Below the pieces are notes generated by a model. The model ran no database searches. It saw nothing but the letters and a program-made list of their open reading frames with translations, and was not told where the DNA came from. A DNA stretch of 64,000 nucleotides, from contig PEWX01000059.1 of assembly GCA_002779995.1 (NCBI GenBank), forward strand, positions 31,169 through 95,168. Reading direction: 5' to 3'. A program made the translations under genes and the position numbers. The stretch is from Piscirickettsiaceae bacterium CG07_land_8_20_14_0_80_44_28. GTDB taxonomy: Bacteria > Pseudomonadota > Gammaproteobacteria > Thiomicrospirales > Thiomicrospiraceae. The number at the start of each line of letters is the position of its first letter. Within the stretch, counting starts at the first letter, position 1. Positions 1 to 10,603 of the stretch are shown piece by piece.

Positions 1-477
1 TCTGAAAGGCTCTATGATTTTTTTCAAGAGCACCACATCTGCACATCACTGACCCGCGATGAGGTCAATAGCTTAACCCATTTTGTTAACCAAAAATCCT
101 ACACCAAAGGCGAAACGATTGCCGACAAAGGCGATCCGGGGGATGCGATGTTTCTTATCTTAGACGGCAAGGTCAACTTTATCTCTTATGATGGTTCTGA
201 CGAGATGGTTGTCGGCACTCAAGGACCCGGCTATTTTATAGGGGAAATTTCTTTCTTTGATGGTAAAGACAGAATGCTTAAAATGGCGGCTGCAAGCAAT
301 GAACTAACGCTATTTGAAATTCGTCGCGATATGTATGACCGTTTGCGAGTAGAACACCCTTTCTTAGCATTAAACCTCGTAGAAAATGTGGTCAGCAATA
401 CCGACAAACTGGTACGCAAAATCTCAACCGACCTATCGCACCTTGAACACTACATGCGTGGCTACGGCCGTCACTAA
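1..477 (+). CDS. Cyclic nucleotide-binding domain (Crp/CAP-ED) protein, 5' end outside window
   Basis: Frame is open from base 1 (SERLYDFFQEHH...KGETIADKGDPGDAMFLILDGKVNFIS); cNMP-binding pattern GDPGDAMFLILDGKV. Confidence 0.8.
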   Translation, partial: SERLYDFFQEHHICTSLTRDEVNSLTHFVNQKSYTKGETIADKGDPGDAMFLILDGKVNFISYDGSDEMVVGTQGPGYFIGEISFFDGKDRMLKMAAASNELTLFEIRRDMYDRLRVEHPFLALNLVENVVSNTDKLVRKISTDLSHLEHYMRGYGRH

Positions 478-558
478 CCGCCAGGCTTTTCACTGCATCT
501 TTTTATCACCGTAAAAAGATGCAGGCTGCTCTGCCAATCCTACCCGCATTCCATAAGC

Positions 559-587
559 TGATATATAAATCTATTTAAATCATTTTA
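559..587 (+). promoter_or_regulatory. Shared 29-bp AT-rich motif upstream of cysG (copy 1)
   Basis: tgatatataaatctatttaaatcatttta; near-identical copy at 2055-2083, each 48 bp (start to start) from a -10-like hexamer. Confidence 0.6.
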
Positions 588-639
588 TTTGATTTTAAGT
601 TTTTTCTAAGATAGCGCCAATCATTAAGAGGCAGCTATC

Positions 640-2031
640 ATGGATTACTTACCGATTTTTATTAAACTACAACAGCAAATTTGCTGGGTCATCGGCGGTG
701 GCACAATTGCCGCTCGCAAAGCCAGTTTACTGCTCGAAGCAGGTGCAACCGTCACCGTTATTGCACCAGGCACCAAAAATGAAATGGCGCGATTAATCGA
801 ACAAGGCCGGTGCCATTGGCTCGAACACGCTTTTGCCGATGCCGACTTAGAATCACTTCCCAAACCCAAATTGATTATCGCAGCCACCGATGACCGTCAG
901 ACCAATCAAGCGGTATATCAATGGGGGGAATCACAGGGCATTTTAGTGAATGTAGCCGACCAGACCGATTTATGTCGCTTTATTTTACCGGCGATTATTG
1001 ACCGTGCGCCACTCACCATTGCACTATCAACCGGCGGACGCTCCCCGGTACTGGCGCGCATTCTCAAGGCGAAACTGGAAGCAATGATTCCGGCAGGATT
1101 TGGACGACTGACCGAATTACTGGGTCAATTCAGAGACCAAGTCAAATCCAAATTAACCACGGTCGAAAAACGTAAAGATTTTTGGGAGTCAACCCTAACC
1201 CCCAGCCTCATTGAACAAAGCGCACAAGGCGATATGCAGGCTGCCGCTCAATACATTCAACAACAGCTCAGTAACGCAACCAATACCGATCAAACCGAAA
1301 CACATCGCGGTGAAGTTTATTTAATTGGCGCCGGGCCGGGTGATCCGGAATTACTCACGTTAAAGGCACATCGTTTTTTACAACAGGCAGATGTCGTGGT
1401 TTACGACAAGTTAGTTGCCCCGGAAATCATCAACCTTGCCAGGCGCGAAGCAGAAAGGCTCTTTGTGGGTAAAAGCCGTGGCAACCACACCTTGCCACAA
1501 GATCAAATCAACCACAAACTGATCGAACTCGCCCGGCAAGGATTAAAAGTTGCCCGCCTAAAAGGCGGCGATCCGTATGTGTTTGGCCGTGGTGGCGAAG
1601 AAATGGCGGCATTGCAACAACAGGGGATTCGTGCCACTGTGATTCCCGGCATTACCGCTGCCGTAGGCTGTGCAGCCTCATCCGGAATTCCGCTGACCCA
1701 CCGTGATTATGCCAAATCGGTCTCATTCATTACCGGCCATAAAAAAGCAGGCGCTTTTGAAGAAGTCGATTATGGGCGCTTAGCCGATGCAGGGGACACC
1801 ATGGTATTTTATATGGGGCTGCACAATGCCCCTAAAATTAGTGCAGGGCTTTTGGCTAAAGGGATGGCCGCTGATACCCCTGTGGCACTGATTGAAAATG
1901 GCACCTGCCCACAACAAAAGGTTTGGATCAGCGACCTGCAAAATTTCCCCAACACGATTATGGAGCAATCGGTGCAATCACCCGCTTTAATACTAATCGG
2001 CGAGGTGATCAAAGCTCGGGTTAGCGCCTAA
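640..2031 (+). CDS. cysG: Siroheme synthase (uroporphyrin-III C-methyltransferase / precorrin-2 dehydrogenase / ferrochelatase)
   Basis: N-terminal NAD-binding domain (MDYLPIFIKLQQQICWVIGGGTIAARKA) plus SUMT domain (VYLIGAGPGDPELLTLKA, GGDPYVFGRGGEE). Confidence 0.95.
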   Translation: MDYLPIFIKLQQQICWVIGGGTIAARKASLLLEAGATVTVIAPGTKNEMARLIEQGRCHWLEHAFADADLESLPKPKLIIAATDDRQTNQAVYQWGESQGILVNVADQTDLCRFILPAIIDRAPLTIALSTGGRSPVLARILKAKLEAMIPAGFGRLTELLGQFRDQVKSKLTTVEKRKDFWESTLTPSLIEQSAQGDMQAAAQYIQQQLSNATNTDQTETHRGEVYLIGAGPGDPELLTLKAHRFLQQADVVVYDKLVAPEIINLARREAERLFVGKSRGNHTLPQDQINHKLIELARQGLKVARLKGGDPYVFGRGGEEMAALQQQGIRATVIPGITAAVGCAASSGIPLTHRDYAKSVSFITGHKKAGAFEEVDYGRLADAGDTMVFYMGLHNAPKISAGLLAKGMAADTPVALIENGTCPQQKVWISDLQNFPNTIMEQSVQSPALILIGEVIKARVSA

Positions 2032-2054
2032 ATACTTCTATAAATCTTCTTTAG

Positions 2055-2083
2055 TGATATATAAATCAAATTAAATCATTTTT
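2055..2083 (+). promoter_or_regulatory. Shared 29-bp AT-rich motif upstream of cysJ (copy 2)
   Basis: tgatatataaatcaaattaaatcattttt; pairs with 559-587; tatact at 2103-2108. Confidence 0.6.
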
Positions 2084-2127
2084 AATAATAAAACGTTTTT
2101 TTTATACTTTGACCCTATTCAACTGAT

Positions 2128-3906
2128 ATGACAGACGAGAATGACATGGACTTGTTTAACACAACACAAATCGAAACCCTGGAATCGCTTCGACAACAGA
2201 GCACACCCCAACAGCAACTGTGGTTAAGTGGCTATTTCTACGGGCTTTCTCAAGCCAATACTGACGCTTCCAAAGCGACACCGTCACTTAACGACCAAGC
2301 GACTTTACCCGGTGTAACGATTTTGGTTGCAACCCAAACCGGTAATGCGCAACAGGTTGCAGAACAGCTAAAAACCACTTTAGAAGCTGAGTCAATTGCG
2401 GTGACCCTTAGCAATGTCTCTGATATTAAAGTGAAAGCACTGGCCAAAATTAGCCACTTAATTTTGGTTAGCAGCACCTATGGTGAAGGCGAGCCACCGG
2501 ATACCGCCGCAGCCTTCCATAAGTCCTTGTTTGCAGCAAAAGCCCCACCATTAAGAGAACTAAAATATGCCGTATTCGGACTGGGTGACAGCAGTTATGA
2601 TCAGTTTTGCCAAACCGCCATTGACTTTGATACCCGATTAGCCGAATTGGGAGCAACCCGTTTATTACCCCGCGTAGAAGCCGATGTGGAATTCCAATCA
2701 AGTGCAGATAAATGGGTGCTCGAAGTTAGAGATACCTTGCTAAAAGAAGCCGGTGCAAGTACAAGCGCAAAAGCCTCCATTGCCCATCAAAACACCCAGG
2801 CCTGGTCAGAAAAGAACCCTTATCCAGCCGAAGTGCTTGCCATTACCCCCTTAACCGATATCACCTCTAATAAAACGGTATTTCATTTAGAGCTTGATAT
2901 TGCGGATTCCGGCATTCAATATCAACCCGGGGATATTGCCGTAATTGCAACCCAAAACGATTCGGAACTGGTTGCCAGTGTGATTCGTCAAGCCGGTCTT
3001 GATGCCACTGAAACCGTCAACCTCAAGGGTGAAGAGGTCACACTTGAACAAGCCTTAACGCACAAACGCCAATTACGCTGTATCACCCCCAAACAATTGG
3101 ATGCTTATGCCGATAAACTCAATCAACCCAGTCTTGTTGCGAATACGCCTTTAGATAAAACCTCTCTAAATCAGAGCGATGTTTTGGATATATTCAACCT
3201 TGCCTCGCCCGCAGGCGTGTTGACAGCACAAGACTTAGTGGAGTGGTTACTGCCATTACGCCCTCGGCAATACTCAATCGCCTCCAGCCAAAATCTGCTC
3301 GAAGACGAACTACACCTGTGCATTGGCCAAGTGGTTTATGAATTAAATGGCCGCACCCGCTATGGCAGCTGTTCTAATGCTTTAGCAAACTTACAGGAAG
3401 GCGATCAGGTGTCATTGAGTATTAAGCCCAACCCGAATTTCAAGTTACCTGAAAAAGCCGATGCGCCGATTATGATGGTCGGCCCAGGCACAGGCATTGC
3501 ACCTTTTAGAGCCTTTATGCAAGAAAGAGAAGCCAACCAAGTTAAAGGCAAAAGCTGGTTATTTTTCGGTGAACAACATTTTAGTCGTGACTTCCTCTAT
3601 CAAGTAGAATGGCAAAAATGGGTCAAGACCGGCACGCTAGAAAAAATCAGTTTAGCCTTCTCCCGCGATCAAGCTGAAAAAATCTATGTGCAGCACCGAC
3701 TTTATCAAGCTGCCGCCGAAGTCTTTGCCTGGTTAGAAGCGGGAGCTTACTTTTATGTCTGTGGGGATCAAGCGAAAATGGCCAAAGATGTCCATGCCAC
3801 CCTATTACAAATCGTCGCTGAACAAGGGCAAATGGATGCCGAAGCGGCTGAAGACTATTTACAAAATTTGATACAACAAAAGCGCTATCAGCGCGATGTG
3901 TACTAA
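2128..3906 (+). CDS. cysJ: Sulfite reductase (NADPH) flavoprotein alpha subunit
   Basis: Flavodoxin domain plus FAD/NADPH domains (RPRQYSIASS, MMVGPGTGIAPFRAF), C-terminal YQRDVY; start could also be 2146. Confidence 0.95.
   Translation: MTDENDMDLFNTTQIETLESLRQQSTPQQQLWLSGYFYGLSQANTDASKATPSLNDQATLPGVTILVATQTGNAQQVAEQLKTTLEAESIAVTLSNVSDIKVKALAKISHLILVSSTYGEGEPPDTAAAFHKSLFAAKAPPLRELKYAVFGLGDSSYDQFCQTAIDFDTRLAELGATRLLPRVEADVEFQSSADKWVLEVRDTLLKEAGASTSAKASIAHQNTQAWSEKNPYPAEVLAITPLTDITSNKTVFHLELDIADSGIQYQPGDIAVIATQNDSELVASVIRQAGLDATETVNLKGEEVTLEQALTHKRQLRCITPKQLDAYADKLNQPSLVANTPLDKTSLNQSDVLDIFNLASPAGVLTAQDLVEWLLPLRPRQYSIASSQNLLEDELHLCIGQVVYELNGRTRYGSCSNALANLQEGDQVSLSIKPNPNFKLPEKADAPIMMVGPGTGIAPFRAFMQEREANQVKGKSWLFFGEQHFSRDFLYQVEWQKWVKTGTLEKISLAFSRDQAEKIYVQHRLYQAAAEVFAWLEAGAYFYVCGDQAKMAKDVHATLLQIVAEQGQMDAEAAEDYLQNLIQQKRYQRDVY
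2796..2805. repeat. CCAGGCCTGG palindrome (in cysJ)
   Basis: acacCCAGGCCTGGtcagaaaag. Confidence 0.9.
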
Positions 3907-3930
3907 AAAACTCATGAGAAGGAAACCCAA

Positions 3931-4704
3931 ATGACCTCCCCCCTAGCCCAAGATTTAGCGGACTTCTCAACCCGCTTATTAAGCCAAGACCTCGACCAAC
4001 GCTTACAAAGCGTGGTCGCGGCCTATGCGGGTCAGCGCATTGTGTTTTCAACCAGTTTAGGGGCGGAAGACCAGTTAGTTACCGAAGTGATTGCGCGTTT
4101 AAAGCTGCCGATTGACATTTTTACCTTAGAAACAGGGCGCTTATTTGCAGAAACCCTCAGCTTGCTTGACGAGACAGAGCAACACTATAACATTCATATT
4201 CAACGGTTTCGCCCGGATCCGCAAGCGCTAAAAGCTTATGTTGATCACTATGGACTCAATGGCTTTTATGACAGCATTGAACTTCGAAAACAATGTTGTG
4301 GTATTCGCAAGGTTGAACCGTTAAATCGTGCCTTATCGGGTGCGGATATTTGGATCACCGGCCTGCGTCAGCAGCAATCGGCCTTTCGCCAAAACCTAGA
4401 TTTTTTACAACAAGACCGTGACCGCCAATTAATTAAATTTAATCCCTTATTAGATTGGACGCAGGAGCAGCTATGGCAAACCCTGAAAGCGCGCCAAGTG
4501 CCGGTTAACCCATTACACAACAAAGGCTACCCCAGTATCGGCTGCGAACCTTGCACCCGAGCCATCAAACCCGGTGAAGATGAACGCGCGGGACGTTGGT
4601 GGTGGGAAAATCCTCAACAAAGCCAACAAGAGTGCGGCCTGCATGTCGCTCAACCTTGCTCAAATAACGAAGGAAACCAAAATGACACAAAAGCCAACCC
4701 CTAA
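3931..4704 (+). CDS. cysH: Assimilatory adenylyl-sulfate (APS-type) reductase
   Basis: PAPS/APS reductase family; Fe-S cysteine motifs QCCGIRKVEPL and GCEPCTRAIKPGEDERAGRWWWE indicate the APS-using branch. Confidence 0.9.
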   Translation: MTSPLAQDLADFSTRLLSQDLDQRLQSVVAAYAGQRIVFSTSLGAEDQLVTEVIARLKLPIDIFTLETGRLFAETLSLLDETEQHYNIHIQRFRPDPQALKAYVDHYGLNGFYDSIELRKQCCGIRKVEPLNRALSGADIWITGLRQQQSAFRQNLDFLQQDRDRQLIKFNPLLDWTQEQLWQTLKARQVPVNPLHNKGYPSIGCEPCTRAIKPGEDERAGRWWWENPQQSQQECGLHVAQPCSNNEGNQNDTKANP

Positions 4705-6421
4705 AGTGTTGAATGAACTATCGCCCACCGATAGCGACATTGAAATTTTAAAAGACCAAAGCCATTATCTACGAGGGACACTGGAAGAGAGTCTTGCCGA
4801 CCCCCTCACTGGCGCGATTTCGGAAAACGATACCCAAATTATTAAATATCATGGCAGTTACCAACAAGACAACCGCGATATCCGCAATGAACGATTGGCA
4901 CGAAAACTGGAACCCGCTTATTCCTTTATGATTCGGGTGCGTTTACCGGGCGGCGTGATGAGCGCACAGCAATGGCGTAATTGCGATCAAATCAGCCGTA
5001 GCTATGGCAATAACACCATGAAATTGTCCTCTCGCCAAGCCTTACAATTTCACGGCATTATTAAAAGTGATTTAAAGCCGACCATTCAAGCGATGGACAG
5101 TGCATTACAAGACAGTATTGCCACTTGTGGTGACATCAACCGTAATGTCATGTGTACCCAAGACCCCAGCTTAAAAGCGATACAGCGCCAAGTTTATCCC
5201 TACGCAAAACAAATCAGTGAAGGCTTTTTACCACAAACACGCGCCTATCACGAAATTTGGCTGAATGACGACCAAGACAAAAAACTGATTGCGGGTGGGG
5301 GTCAAATCGAGGAACCCATTTACGGCAAGCACTATTTACCGCGTAAATTTAAAATTGCCATTGCCATTCCGCCCTACAACGATGCGGATGTGTTTACCAA
5401 TGATATCGGACTGATTACCATCGAAAAAGCGGGCAAACTGGCTGGATTCAATATCAGTGTCGGCGGCGGGTTAGCCATGACCTTTGGTCGCAAAGATACT
5501 TTTCCGCGTTTAGCCAATCTAGTCGGGTTCTGTGAGCCAAACCAAGTGATGGAAGTCATTGAGCAAATCATGTGCATTCAGCGAGACTTCGGTAATCGTG
5601 AAGAACGTAAATTGTCGCGTTTTAAATACACCATCGAGCAATATGGTGAAGACTGGTTTGCCGAAGAATTACAAAGTCGGCTAAGCTTTACATTACAAAA
5701 CACTAAACCCTTTGAATTCACCACCTCTGCCGACCGCTACGGCTGGCAGCAATGTGATGAAGGGTTATGGCATTGTGTTCTCCATATTGAAGGCGGGCGT
5801 ATTCAAAATACCGACACACTGGCGCAACAAGATTTATTGCTGGCCATTTCAGAGTTGGATGCGTGTGAGTTTCGGCTGACCCCGAACCAAAATTTGCAAC
5901 TGGTGGATATTCAACCCCAAGACAAACCCAAGATTGAAGCGCTCTTTGAGCAGTTTAATCAGCCGGTTTCCGCAGACAGCTTAAATGGACTACAACGCAA
6001 TGCAATCGCTTGTGTGGCATTGAACACCTGTTCACTGGCAATGGCGGAATCCGAACGGTATTTGCCAAAACTCATTGCCAAACTACAACCGATTCTCGAA
6101 GAACATGGCTTAGCAGATCGCGATATTAAAATTCGCATGACGGGCTGCCCCAATGGCTGTGGCCGATCGGTCATGGGCGAGATTGGACTGATTGGTAAGT
6201 CACTTGGCAAATACAACCTCTATTTGGGTGGCGATTTTCAAGGACAACGATTGTCAAAACTGTATCAGGAAAACTTGGATGAAGCAGGCATATTGGCGGC
6301 CTTAACCCCATTATTTGCCCGCTTTAGTCAAGAAGGGGACGCGGATGAACACTTCGGTGACTTTCTTATTCGCTCGCAAATCATCCAACCCGCTCAGGGC
6401 GGTTTGGCATTTCATTCATAG
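4682..6421 (+). CDS. cysI: Sulfite reductase hemoprotein beta subunit
   Basis: Siroheme/4Fe-4S motifs [15 protein letters not shown] and [18 protein letters not shown]; start taken at internal ATG 4682 ([19 protein letters not shown]). Confidence 0.95.
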   Translation: MTQKPTPKVLNELSPTDSDIEILKDQSHYLRGTLEESLADPLTGAISENDTQIIKYHGSYQQDNRDIRNERLARKLEPAYSFMIRVRLPGGVMSAQQWRNCDQISRSYGNNTMKLSSRQALQFHGIIKSDLKPTIQAMDSALQDSIATCGDINRNVMCTQDPSLKAIQRQVYPYAKQISEGFLPQTRAYHEIWLNDDQDKKLIAGGGQIEEPIYGKHYLPRKFKIAIAIPPYNDADVFTNDIGLITIEKAGKLAGFNISVGGGLAMTFGRKDTFPRLANLVGFCEPNQVMEVIEQIMCIQRDFGNREERKLSRFKYTIEQYGEDWFAEELQSRLSFTLQNTKPFEFTTSADRYGWQQCDEGLWHCVLHIEGGRIQNTDTLAQQDLLLAISELDACEFRLTPNQNLQLVDIQPQDKPKIEALFEQFNQPVSADSLNGLQRNAIACVALNTCSLAMAESERYLPKLIAKLQPILEEHGLADRDIKIRMTGCPNGCGRSVMGEIGLIGKSLGKYNLYLGGDFQGQRLSKLYQENLDEAGILAALTPLFARFSQEGDADEHFGDFLIRSQIIQPAQGGLAFHS

Positions 6422-6431
6422 GAGCGATACC

Positions 6432-7340
6432 ATGTCCGTTATTAACACTACCCACTTAAAGCGCCTAGAGTATGAATCCATTGAAATTCTGCGCGAAGTG
6501 GTTGCTGAGTTCGACAATCCGGCCATGTTATATAGCATCGGTAAAGACTCCTCAGTGATGCTACATTTGGCACAAAAAGCGTTTGCGCCGGGCACACCGC
6601 CTTTTCCACTGGTGCATGTTGATACCACCTGGAAGTTTAAAGAAATGATTGAATTCCGTGATCAACGCGCCAAAGAGGTGGGCATGGATTTGATTGTGCA
6701 TACCAATCCAGAAGGCCTTGCGATGAATATCAGTCCGTTTGAACATGGCAGTGCACTACACACTGACATGATGAAAACCCAAGGGCTAAAACAAATGTTG
6801 GATCACTATCAATTTGATGCCGTTTTCGGTGGTGCGCGACGGGATGAAGAGAAAAGCCGTGCCAAAGAGCGGGTTTTTTCCTTTCGAGACAAGCATCATC
6901 GTTGGGACCCTAAAAATCAACGCCCCGAGTTGTGGAATATCTATAACGCGGAACATCACAAAGGCGAAAGCTTCCGCATTTTTCCGCTTTCCAACTGGAC
7001 AGAACTCGATATTTGGCAATACATTTATCTAGAAAACATCCCCGTGCCGTCGTTATATTTGGCACAACCCCGATTGGTCGCGGAAGTGGATGGCATGAAA
7101 GTCTTAGTCGATGATGAGCGTTTTCCGGAAACGTTACGAAAAAATGCCAAAACCGAAATGGTTCGCTTTCGAACACTGGGTTGCTACCCCTTAACCGGCG
7201 CGATTGAATCGAATGCGACCACCTTACCGGAAGTCATTCAAGAAATGCTGCTCACCAAGACCTCGGAACGTCAAGGCCGTGCCATTGATAAAGACGCTTC
7301 AGCGTCTATGGAAAAGAAAAAACAAGAAGGATACTTCTAA
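6432..7340 (+). CDS. cysD: Sulfate adenylyltransferase subunit 2
   Basis: [57 protein letters not shown]; start refined to 6432. Confidence 0.96.
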   Translation: MSVINTTHLKRLEYESIEILREVVAEFDNPAMLYSIGKDSSVMLHLAQKAFAPGTPPFPLVHVDTTWKFKEMIEFRDQRAKEVGMDLIVHTNPEGLAMNISPFEHGSALHTDMMKTQGLKQMLDHYQFDAVFGGARRDEEKSRAKERVFSFRDKHHRWDPKNQRPELWNIYNAEHHKGESFRIFPLSNWTELDIWQYIYLENIPVPSLYLAQPRLVAEVDGMKVLVDDERFPETLRKNAKTEMVRFRTLGCYPLTGAIESNATTLPEVIQEMLLTKTSERQGRAIDKDASASMEKKKQEGYF

Positions 7341-7341
7341 A

Positions 7342-8784
7342 ATGGATGCAAACAACGCTCTCATTGAACAAGATATTGAAGCTTATCTGAAGCAGCACGA
7401 AAACAAAGAATTATTAAGATTCATTACCTGTGGCAGTGTCGATGATGGTAAAAGCACGCTCATTGGTCGCTTATTGTTTGATACCAAAATGATTTTTGAA
7501 GATCAACTCAACAGCGTCACTCAAGACAGCAAAGTGCATGGAACCCAAGGCGCTGAAATTGACTTAGCGTTACTTGTAGATGGCTTGCAAGCTGAACGTG
7601 AGCAAGGCATTACCATTGATGTGGCCTACCGTTTTTTTGCCACCGATAAACGCAAATTCATTGTTGCAGACACCCCGGGACACCAACAATACACCCGCAA
7701 TATGGCCACGGGGGCTTCCACCGCCAATGCCGCCGTTATTTTAGTCGATGCGCGTCACGGCGTATTAGAACAAACGCGTCGCCACAGCTTTGTCACCCAT
7801 TTATTAGGGATTCGTCACCTGATTATTGCGGTGAATAAAATGGATTTAGTGGACTATGATGCGCAACGCTTTGACGAAATTCAACAGCAATATTGGCAAT
7901 TTGCCGAGCCGTTAGGGATTGAACAGGCACAATTTATTCCCATCAGCGCCTTAACGGGCGACAATATCGCCACGGAAAGTAGCAAGATGCCTTGGTACTC
8001 CGGCTCCACGTTACTGGATGCGTTGGAACAACTGCCACTGGATGAGCTGGATGATGCCGAAGACTTTCGCTTTGCGGTGCAATGGGTCAATCGACCCAAT
8101 GCCCAGTTTCGGGGTTTCAGCGGCACCATCAGTGCAGGGCGAATCAGCGTAGGAGATGCCATTACTGTTTATCCTTCAGGGCAAACCACACACATAGCCG
8201 ACATTATTGAACCCAGTATCCCGCCCAAATCCACCTCTATCGACACAGCAACCGTGCCCATGGCCGTGACCCTTGTCACCACCGATGAAGTTGATATCAG
8301 CCGAGGTGACTGGATGGTTAAATCGGCAGACACGACGCCGAGTGTCAGTCATGATGTCGAAGTTGATTTGGTTTGGTTGCATGACACCCCTGCTCAGATT
8401 GGGCAGCGCTATTTACTGAAAAACGCCACCCGTAAAACCCATGGCCGACTACAATCGATTGAGGCACTTATCGATGTCAATACGCTAGCAAAAAGTTCAG
8501 CTGATCAATTACAAGTGAATGAAATTGCCCAAGCACACATTCATTTTGACCAGGCCTGGCCATTTGATGCCTATGCGGATAATCGAACCACCGGGAGCTT
8601 TATTCTCATTGATCCGATTTCTCAAGCAACCGTTGGCGCCGCCATGGTAACACAAGTCTTAAGCGACACGCCGACGGTCACGCCTCACCGCCAATATACG
8701 CCGTTTGAACAAGATTTAAATGCCCTCATCCGTCAGCACTTCCCAGAATGGGAAACTCGTGCCATTGACGACTTACTTAAGTAA
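7342..8784 (+). CDS. cysN: Sulfate adenylyltransferase subunit 1 (GTPase), no CysC fusion
   Basis: GTPase motifs GSVDDGKSTLIGRLL, DTPGHQQYTRNM, NKMDLV; start refined to 7342. Confidence 0.95.
   Translation: MDANNALIEQDIEAYLKQHENKELLRFITCGSVDDGKSTLIGRLLFDTKMIFEDQLNSVTQDSKVHGTQGAEIDLALLVDGLQAEREQGITIDVAYRFFATDKRKFIVADTPGHQQYTRNMATGASTANAAVILVDARHGVLEQTRRHSFVTHLLGIRHLIIAVNKMDLVDYDAQRFDEIQQQYWQFAEPLGIEQAQFIPISALTGDNIATESSKMPWYSGSTLLDALEQLPLDELDDAEDFRFAVQWVNRPNAQFRGFSGTISAGRISVGDAITVYPSGQTTHIADIIEPSIPPKSTSIDTATVPMAVTLVTTDEVDISRGDWMVKSADTTPSVSHDVEVDLVWLHDTPAQIGQRYLLKNATRKTHGRLQSIEALIDVNTLAKSSADQLQVNEIAQAHIHFDQAWPFDAYADNRTTGSFILIDPISQATVGAAMVTQVLSDTPTVTPHRQYTPFEQDLNALIRQHFPEWETRAIDDLLK
8550..8559. 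repeat. CCAGGCCTGG palindrome (in cysN)
   Basis: ttttgaCCAGGCCTGGccattt. Confidence 0.9.
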
Positions 8785-8799
8785 CGGGGTCGCTCAATA

Positions 8800-10569
8800 A
8801 TGGAATGGCAAGGTTGGTTTTCGCTGTCGCTGACACTGGGTGTTTTGTTATTGCTGATTTTTACCAAAGCAAAACCCCATTTTGTGATGATGACGGCATT
8901 AACATTGCTCAGCGTAACGGGCATTTTGTCTATTGATGAATCTCTTGCCGGTTTTAGCAACCCGGGATTGATCACCGTGGCAGCCATGTTTGTATTGGCG
9001 GCTGGGGTTTACGCCTCAGGCGGCATTGACCTAATCGTAAACACCTTTTTGGGAAAACCGCAATCAGAACGTGGGGCATTGCTACGCATCTTTTTGCCGG
9101 TATCCTTATTAAGTGGCTTTTTAAACAATACCCCTGTGGTGGCCACCATGATCCCTGCGATTCATCTATGGGCACGTAAAATCAATATCGCCCCATCTAA
9201 GCTACTGATTCCATTAAGTTATACCGCTATATTAGGCGGCACTTTAACCTTAATCGGAACCAGTACCAATCTGGTTGTTAATGGCCAATATCAAACCTTA
9301 ACAGGAGAGCCTGGATTTTCCCTGTTTGATATTACCTTGGTGGGATTACCGGTGGTGATGGCAGGATTAGCCTTTATGTGGTGGTTCTTTCCCAAGTGGT
9401 TACCCAATCGAAACGATCAAGAAGTCTTTTCCAATTTTAGAGAATTTACATTAGAGATGGTGGTTTCTCGGCAAGGCCCTTTGGTTAACAAGTCAATTCA
9501 GGAAGCTGGCTTGCGTGATTTAAACAGTTTATATCTGGTTGAAGTCGAACGCGATGGCAGTATCATCACCGCCGTTTCTTCTGAAGAAAGACTGAAAGGC
9601 GGTGACCGACTGGTATTTGCAGGCGATACTCAAGCCATAACCGACCTACTTCGAATCAATGGCTTGGAAGCCCCGCTATCTGAAGCGGACAAAGGCATTC
9701 TCAATAAAGAAAGCGCTGAACGAAGAATTGTCGAAGCCGTGGTCTCGCCCAGTTGTGAAGCGGTGGGGTATGCCATTCGCAATGCCCATTTTCGTAACCG
9801 TTACGGTGCGGTTATTTTAGCCGTGGCGCGCAATGGAGAACGCATAAAAGGCAACTTGGGCAATATCAAACTCGAAGCGGGGGATACGCTGTTACTCGAA
9901 GCCAGACCCGCTTTTGTCACCCGACAACGTTATAACCGGGACTTTCTGCTCATTAACGAACACGACCAAGCGAAAGTTCGCCATGACCGTGCCTATGTTG
10001 CCTTAGCTATTTTAGCGATGGTCGTTCTGTCTGCCAGCTTTGGACTGCTTAGCATGTTACATGCCGCGCTGTTAGGCGCCGGTTTGATGATTGTTTCCGG
10101 GGCTTGCACCCTATCAGAAGCGGAGAAAGGGCTGGATTTACCGGTTATTATCACCATTGCTGCCGCCTTTGCTTTAGGCGCAGCCTTGAATAAAACCGGC
10201 GCTGCAAACTTTATCGCTTTGGGCATGATTGAGCTTAGTTTTGGCCAGGCCTGGTTATTATTAGTGCTGACCTACTTTACCGTGTCCATTTTAACGGAAA
10301 TGATTACCAACAATGCCGCCGCCGTTTTGATGTTACCCATTGTCTTACAAATGACTGAACAGTTGAGCTTAAATAGTGAGCCTTTTATTTTCGCAATCAT
10401 GATGGCCGCGTCTGCCAGCTTTGCCACGCCGCTCGGTTATCAAACCAACCTAATGGTGTATGGCCCAGGCGGTTATAAAGTTAGCGACTTTCTCAAAGTC
10501 GGCTTACCCATGAATCTGTTTATTGGCTTGGTCACGCTCAGTGTGTTGCTGATAGGCTGGACGCTTTAG
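8800..10569 (+). CDS. SLC13-family permease with TrkA-C/RCK_C domains, likely sulfate transporter
   Basis: Multiple TM segments, LSGFLNNTPVVATMIP, two RCK_C-like domains; last gene of the cys cluster. Confidence 0.85.
   Translation: MEWQGWFSLSLTLGVLLLLIFTKAKPHFVMMTALTLLSVTGILSIDESLAGFSNPGLITVAAMFVLAAGVYASGGIDLIVNTFLGKPQSERGALLRIFLPVSLLSGFLNNTPVVATMIPAIHLWARKINIAPSKLLIPLSYTAILGGTLTLIGTSTNLVVNGQYQTLTGEPGFSLFDITLVGLPVVMAGLAFMWWFFPKWLPNRNDQEVFSNFREFTLEMVVSRQGPLVNKSIQEAGLRDLNSLYLVEVERDGSIITAVSSEERLKGGDRLVFAGDTQAITDLLRINGLEAPLSEADKGILNKESAERRIVEAVVSPSCEAVGYAIRNAHFRNRYGAVILAVARNGERIKGNLGNIKLEAGDTLLLEARPAFVTRQRYNRDFLLINEHDQAKVRHDRAYVALAILAMVVLSASFGLLSMLHAALLGAGLMIVSGACTLSEAEKGLDLPVIITIAAAFALGAALNKTGAANFIALGMIELSFGQAWLLLVLTYFTVSILTEMITNNAAAVLMLPIVLQMTEQLSLNSEPFIFAIMMAASASFATPLGYQTNLMVYGPGGYKVSDFLKVGLPMNLFIGLVTLSVLLIGWTL
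10245..10254. repeat. CCAGGCCTGG palindrome (in SLC13 permease gene)
   Basis: agttttggCCAGGCCTGGttattatt. Confidence 0.9.
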
Positions 10570-10603
10570 TTCGCAAGATGATACAAAAACCCTGAAGGCT
10601 AAC

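Noticed and set aside
3647-4051. 134-aa minus-strand ORF antisense to cysJ/cysH
   Set aside because: Overlaps two strongly conserved genes, low-complexity Arg/Leu composition, no family; antisense artefact. The same applies to most short antisense ORFs in the track (e.g. 12285-12626, 53596-53937, 58001-58339).
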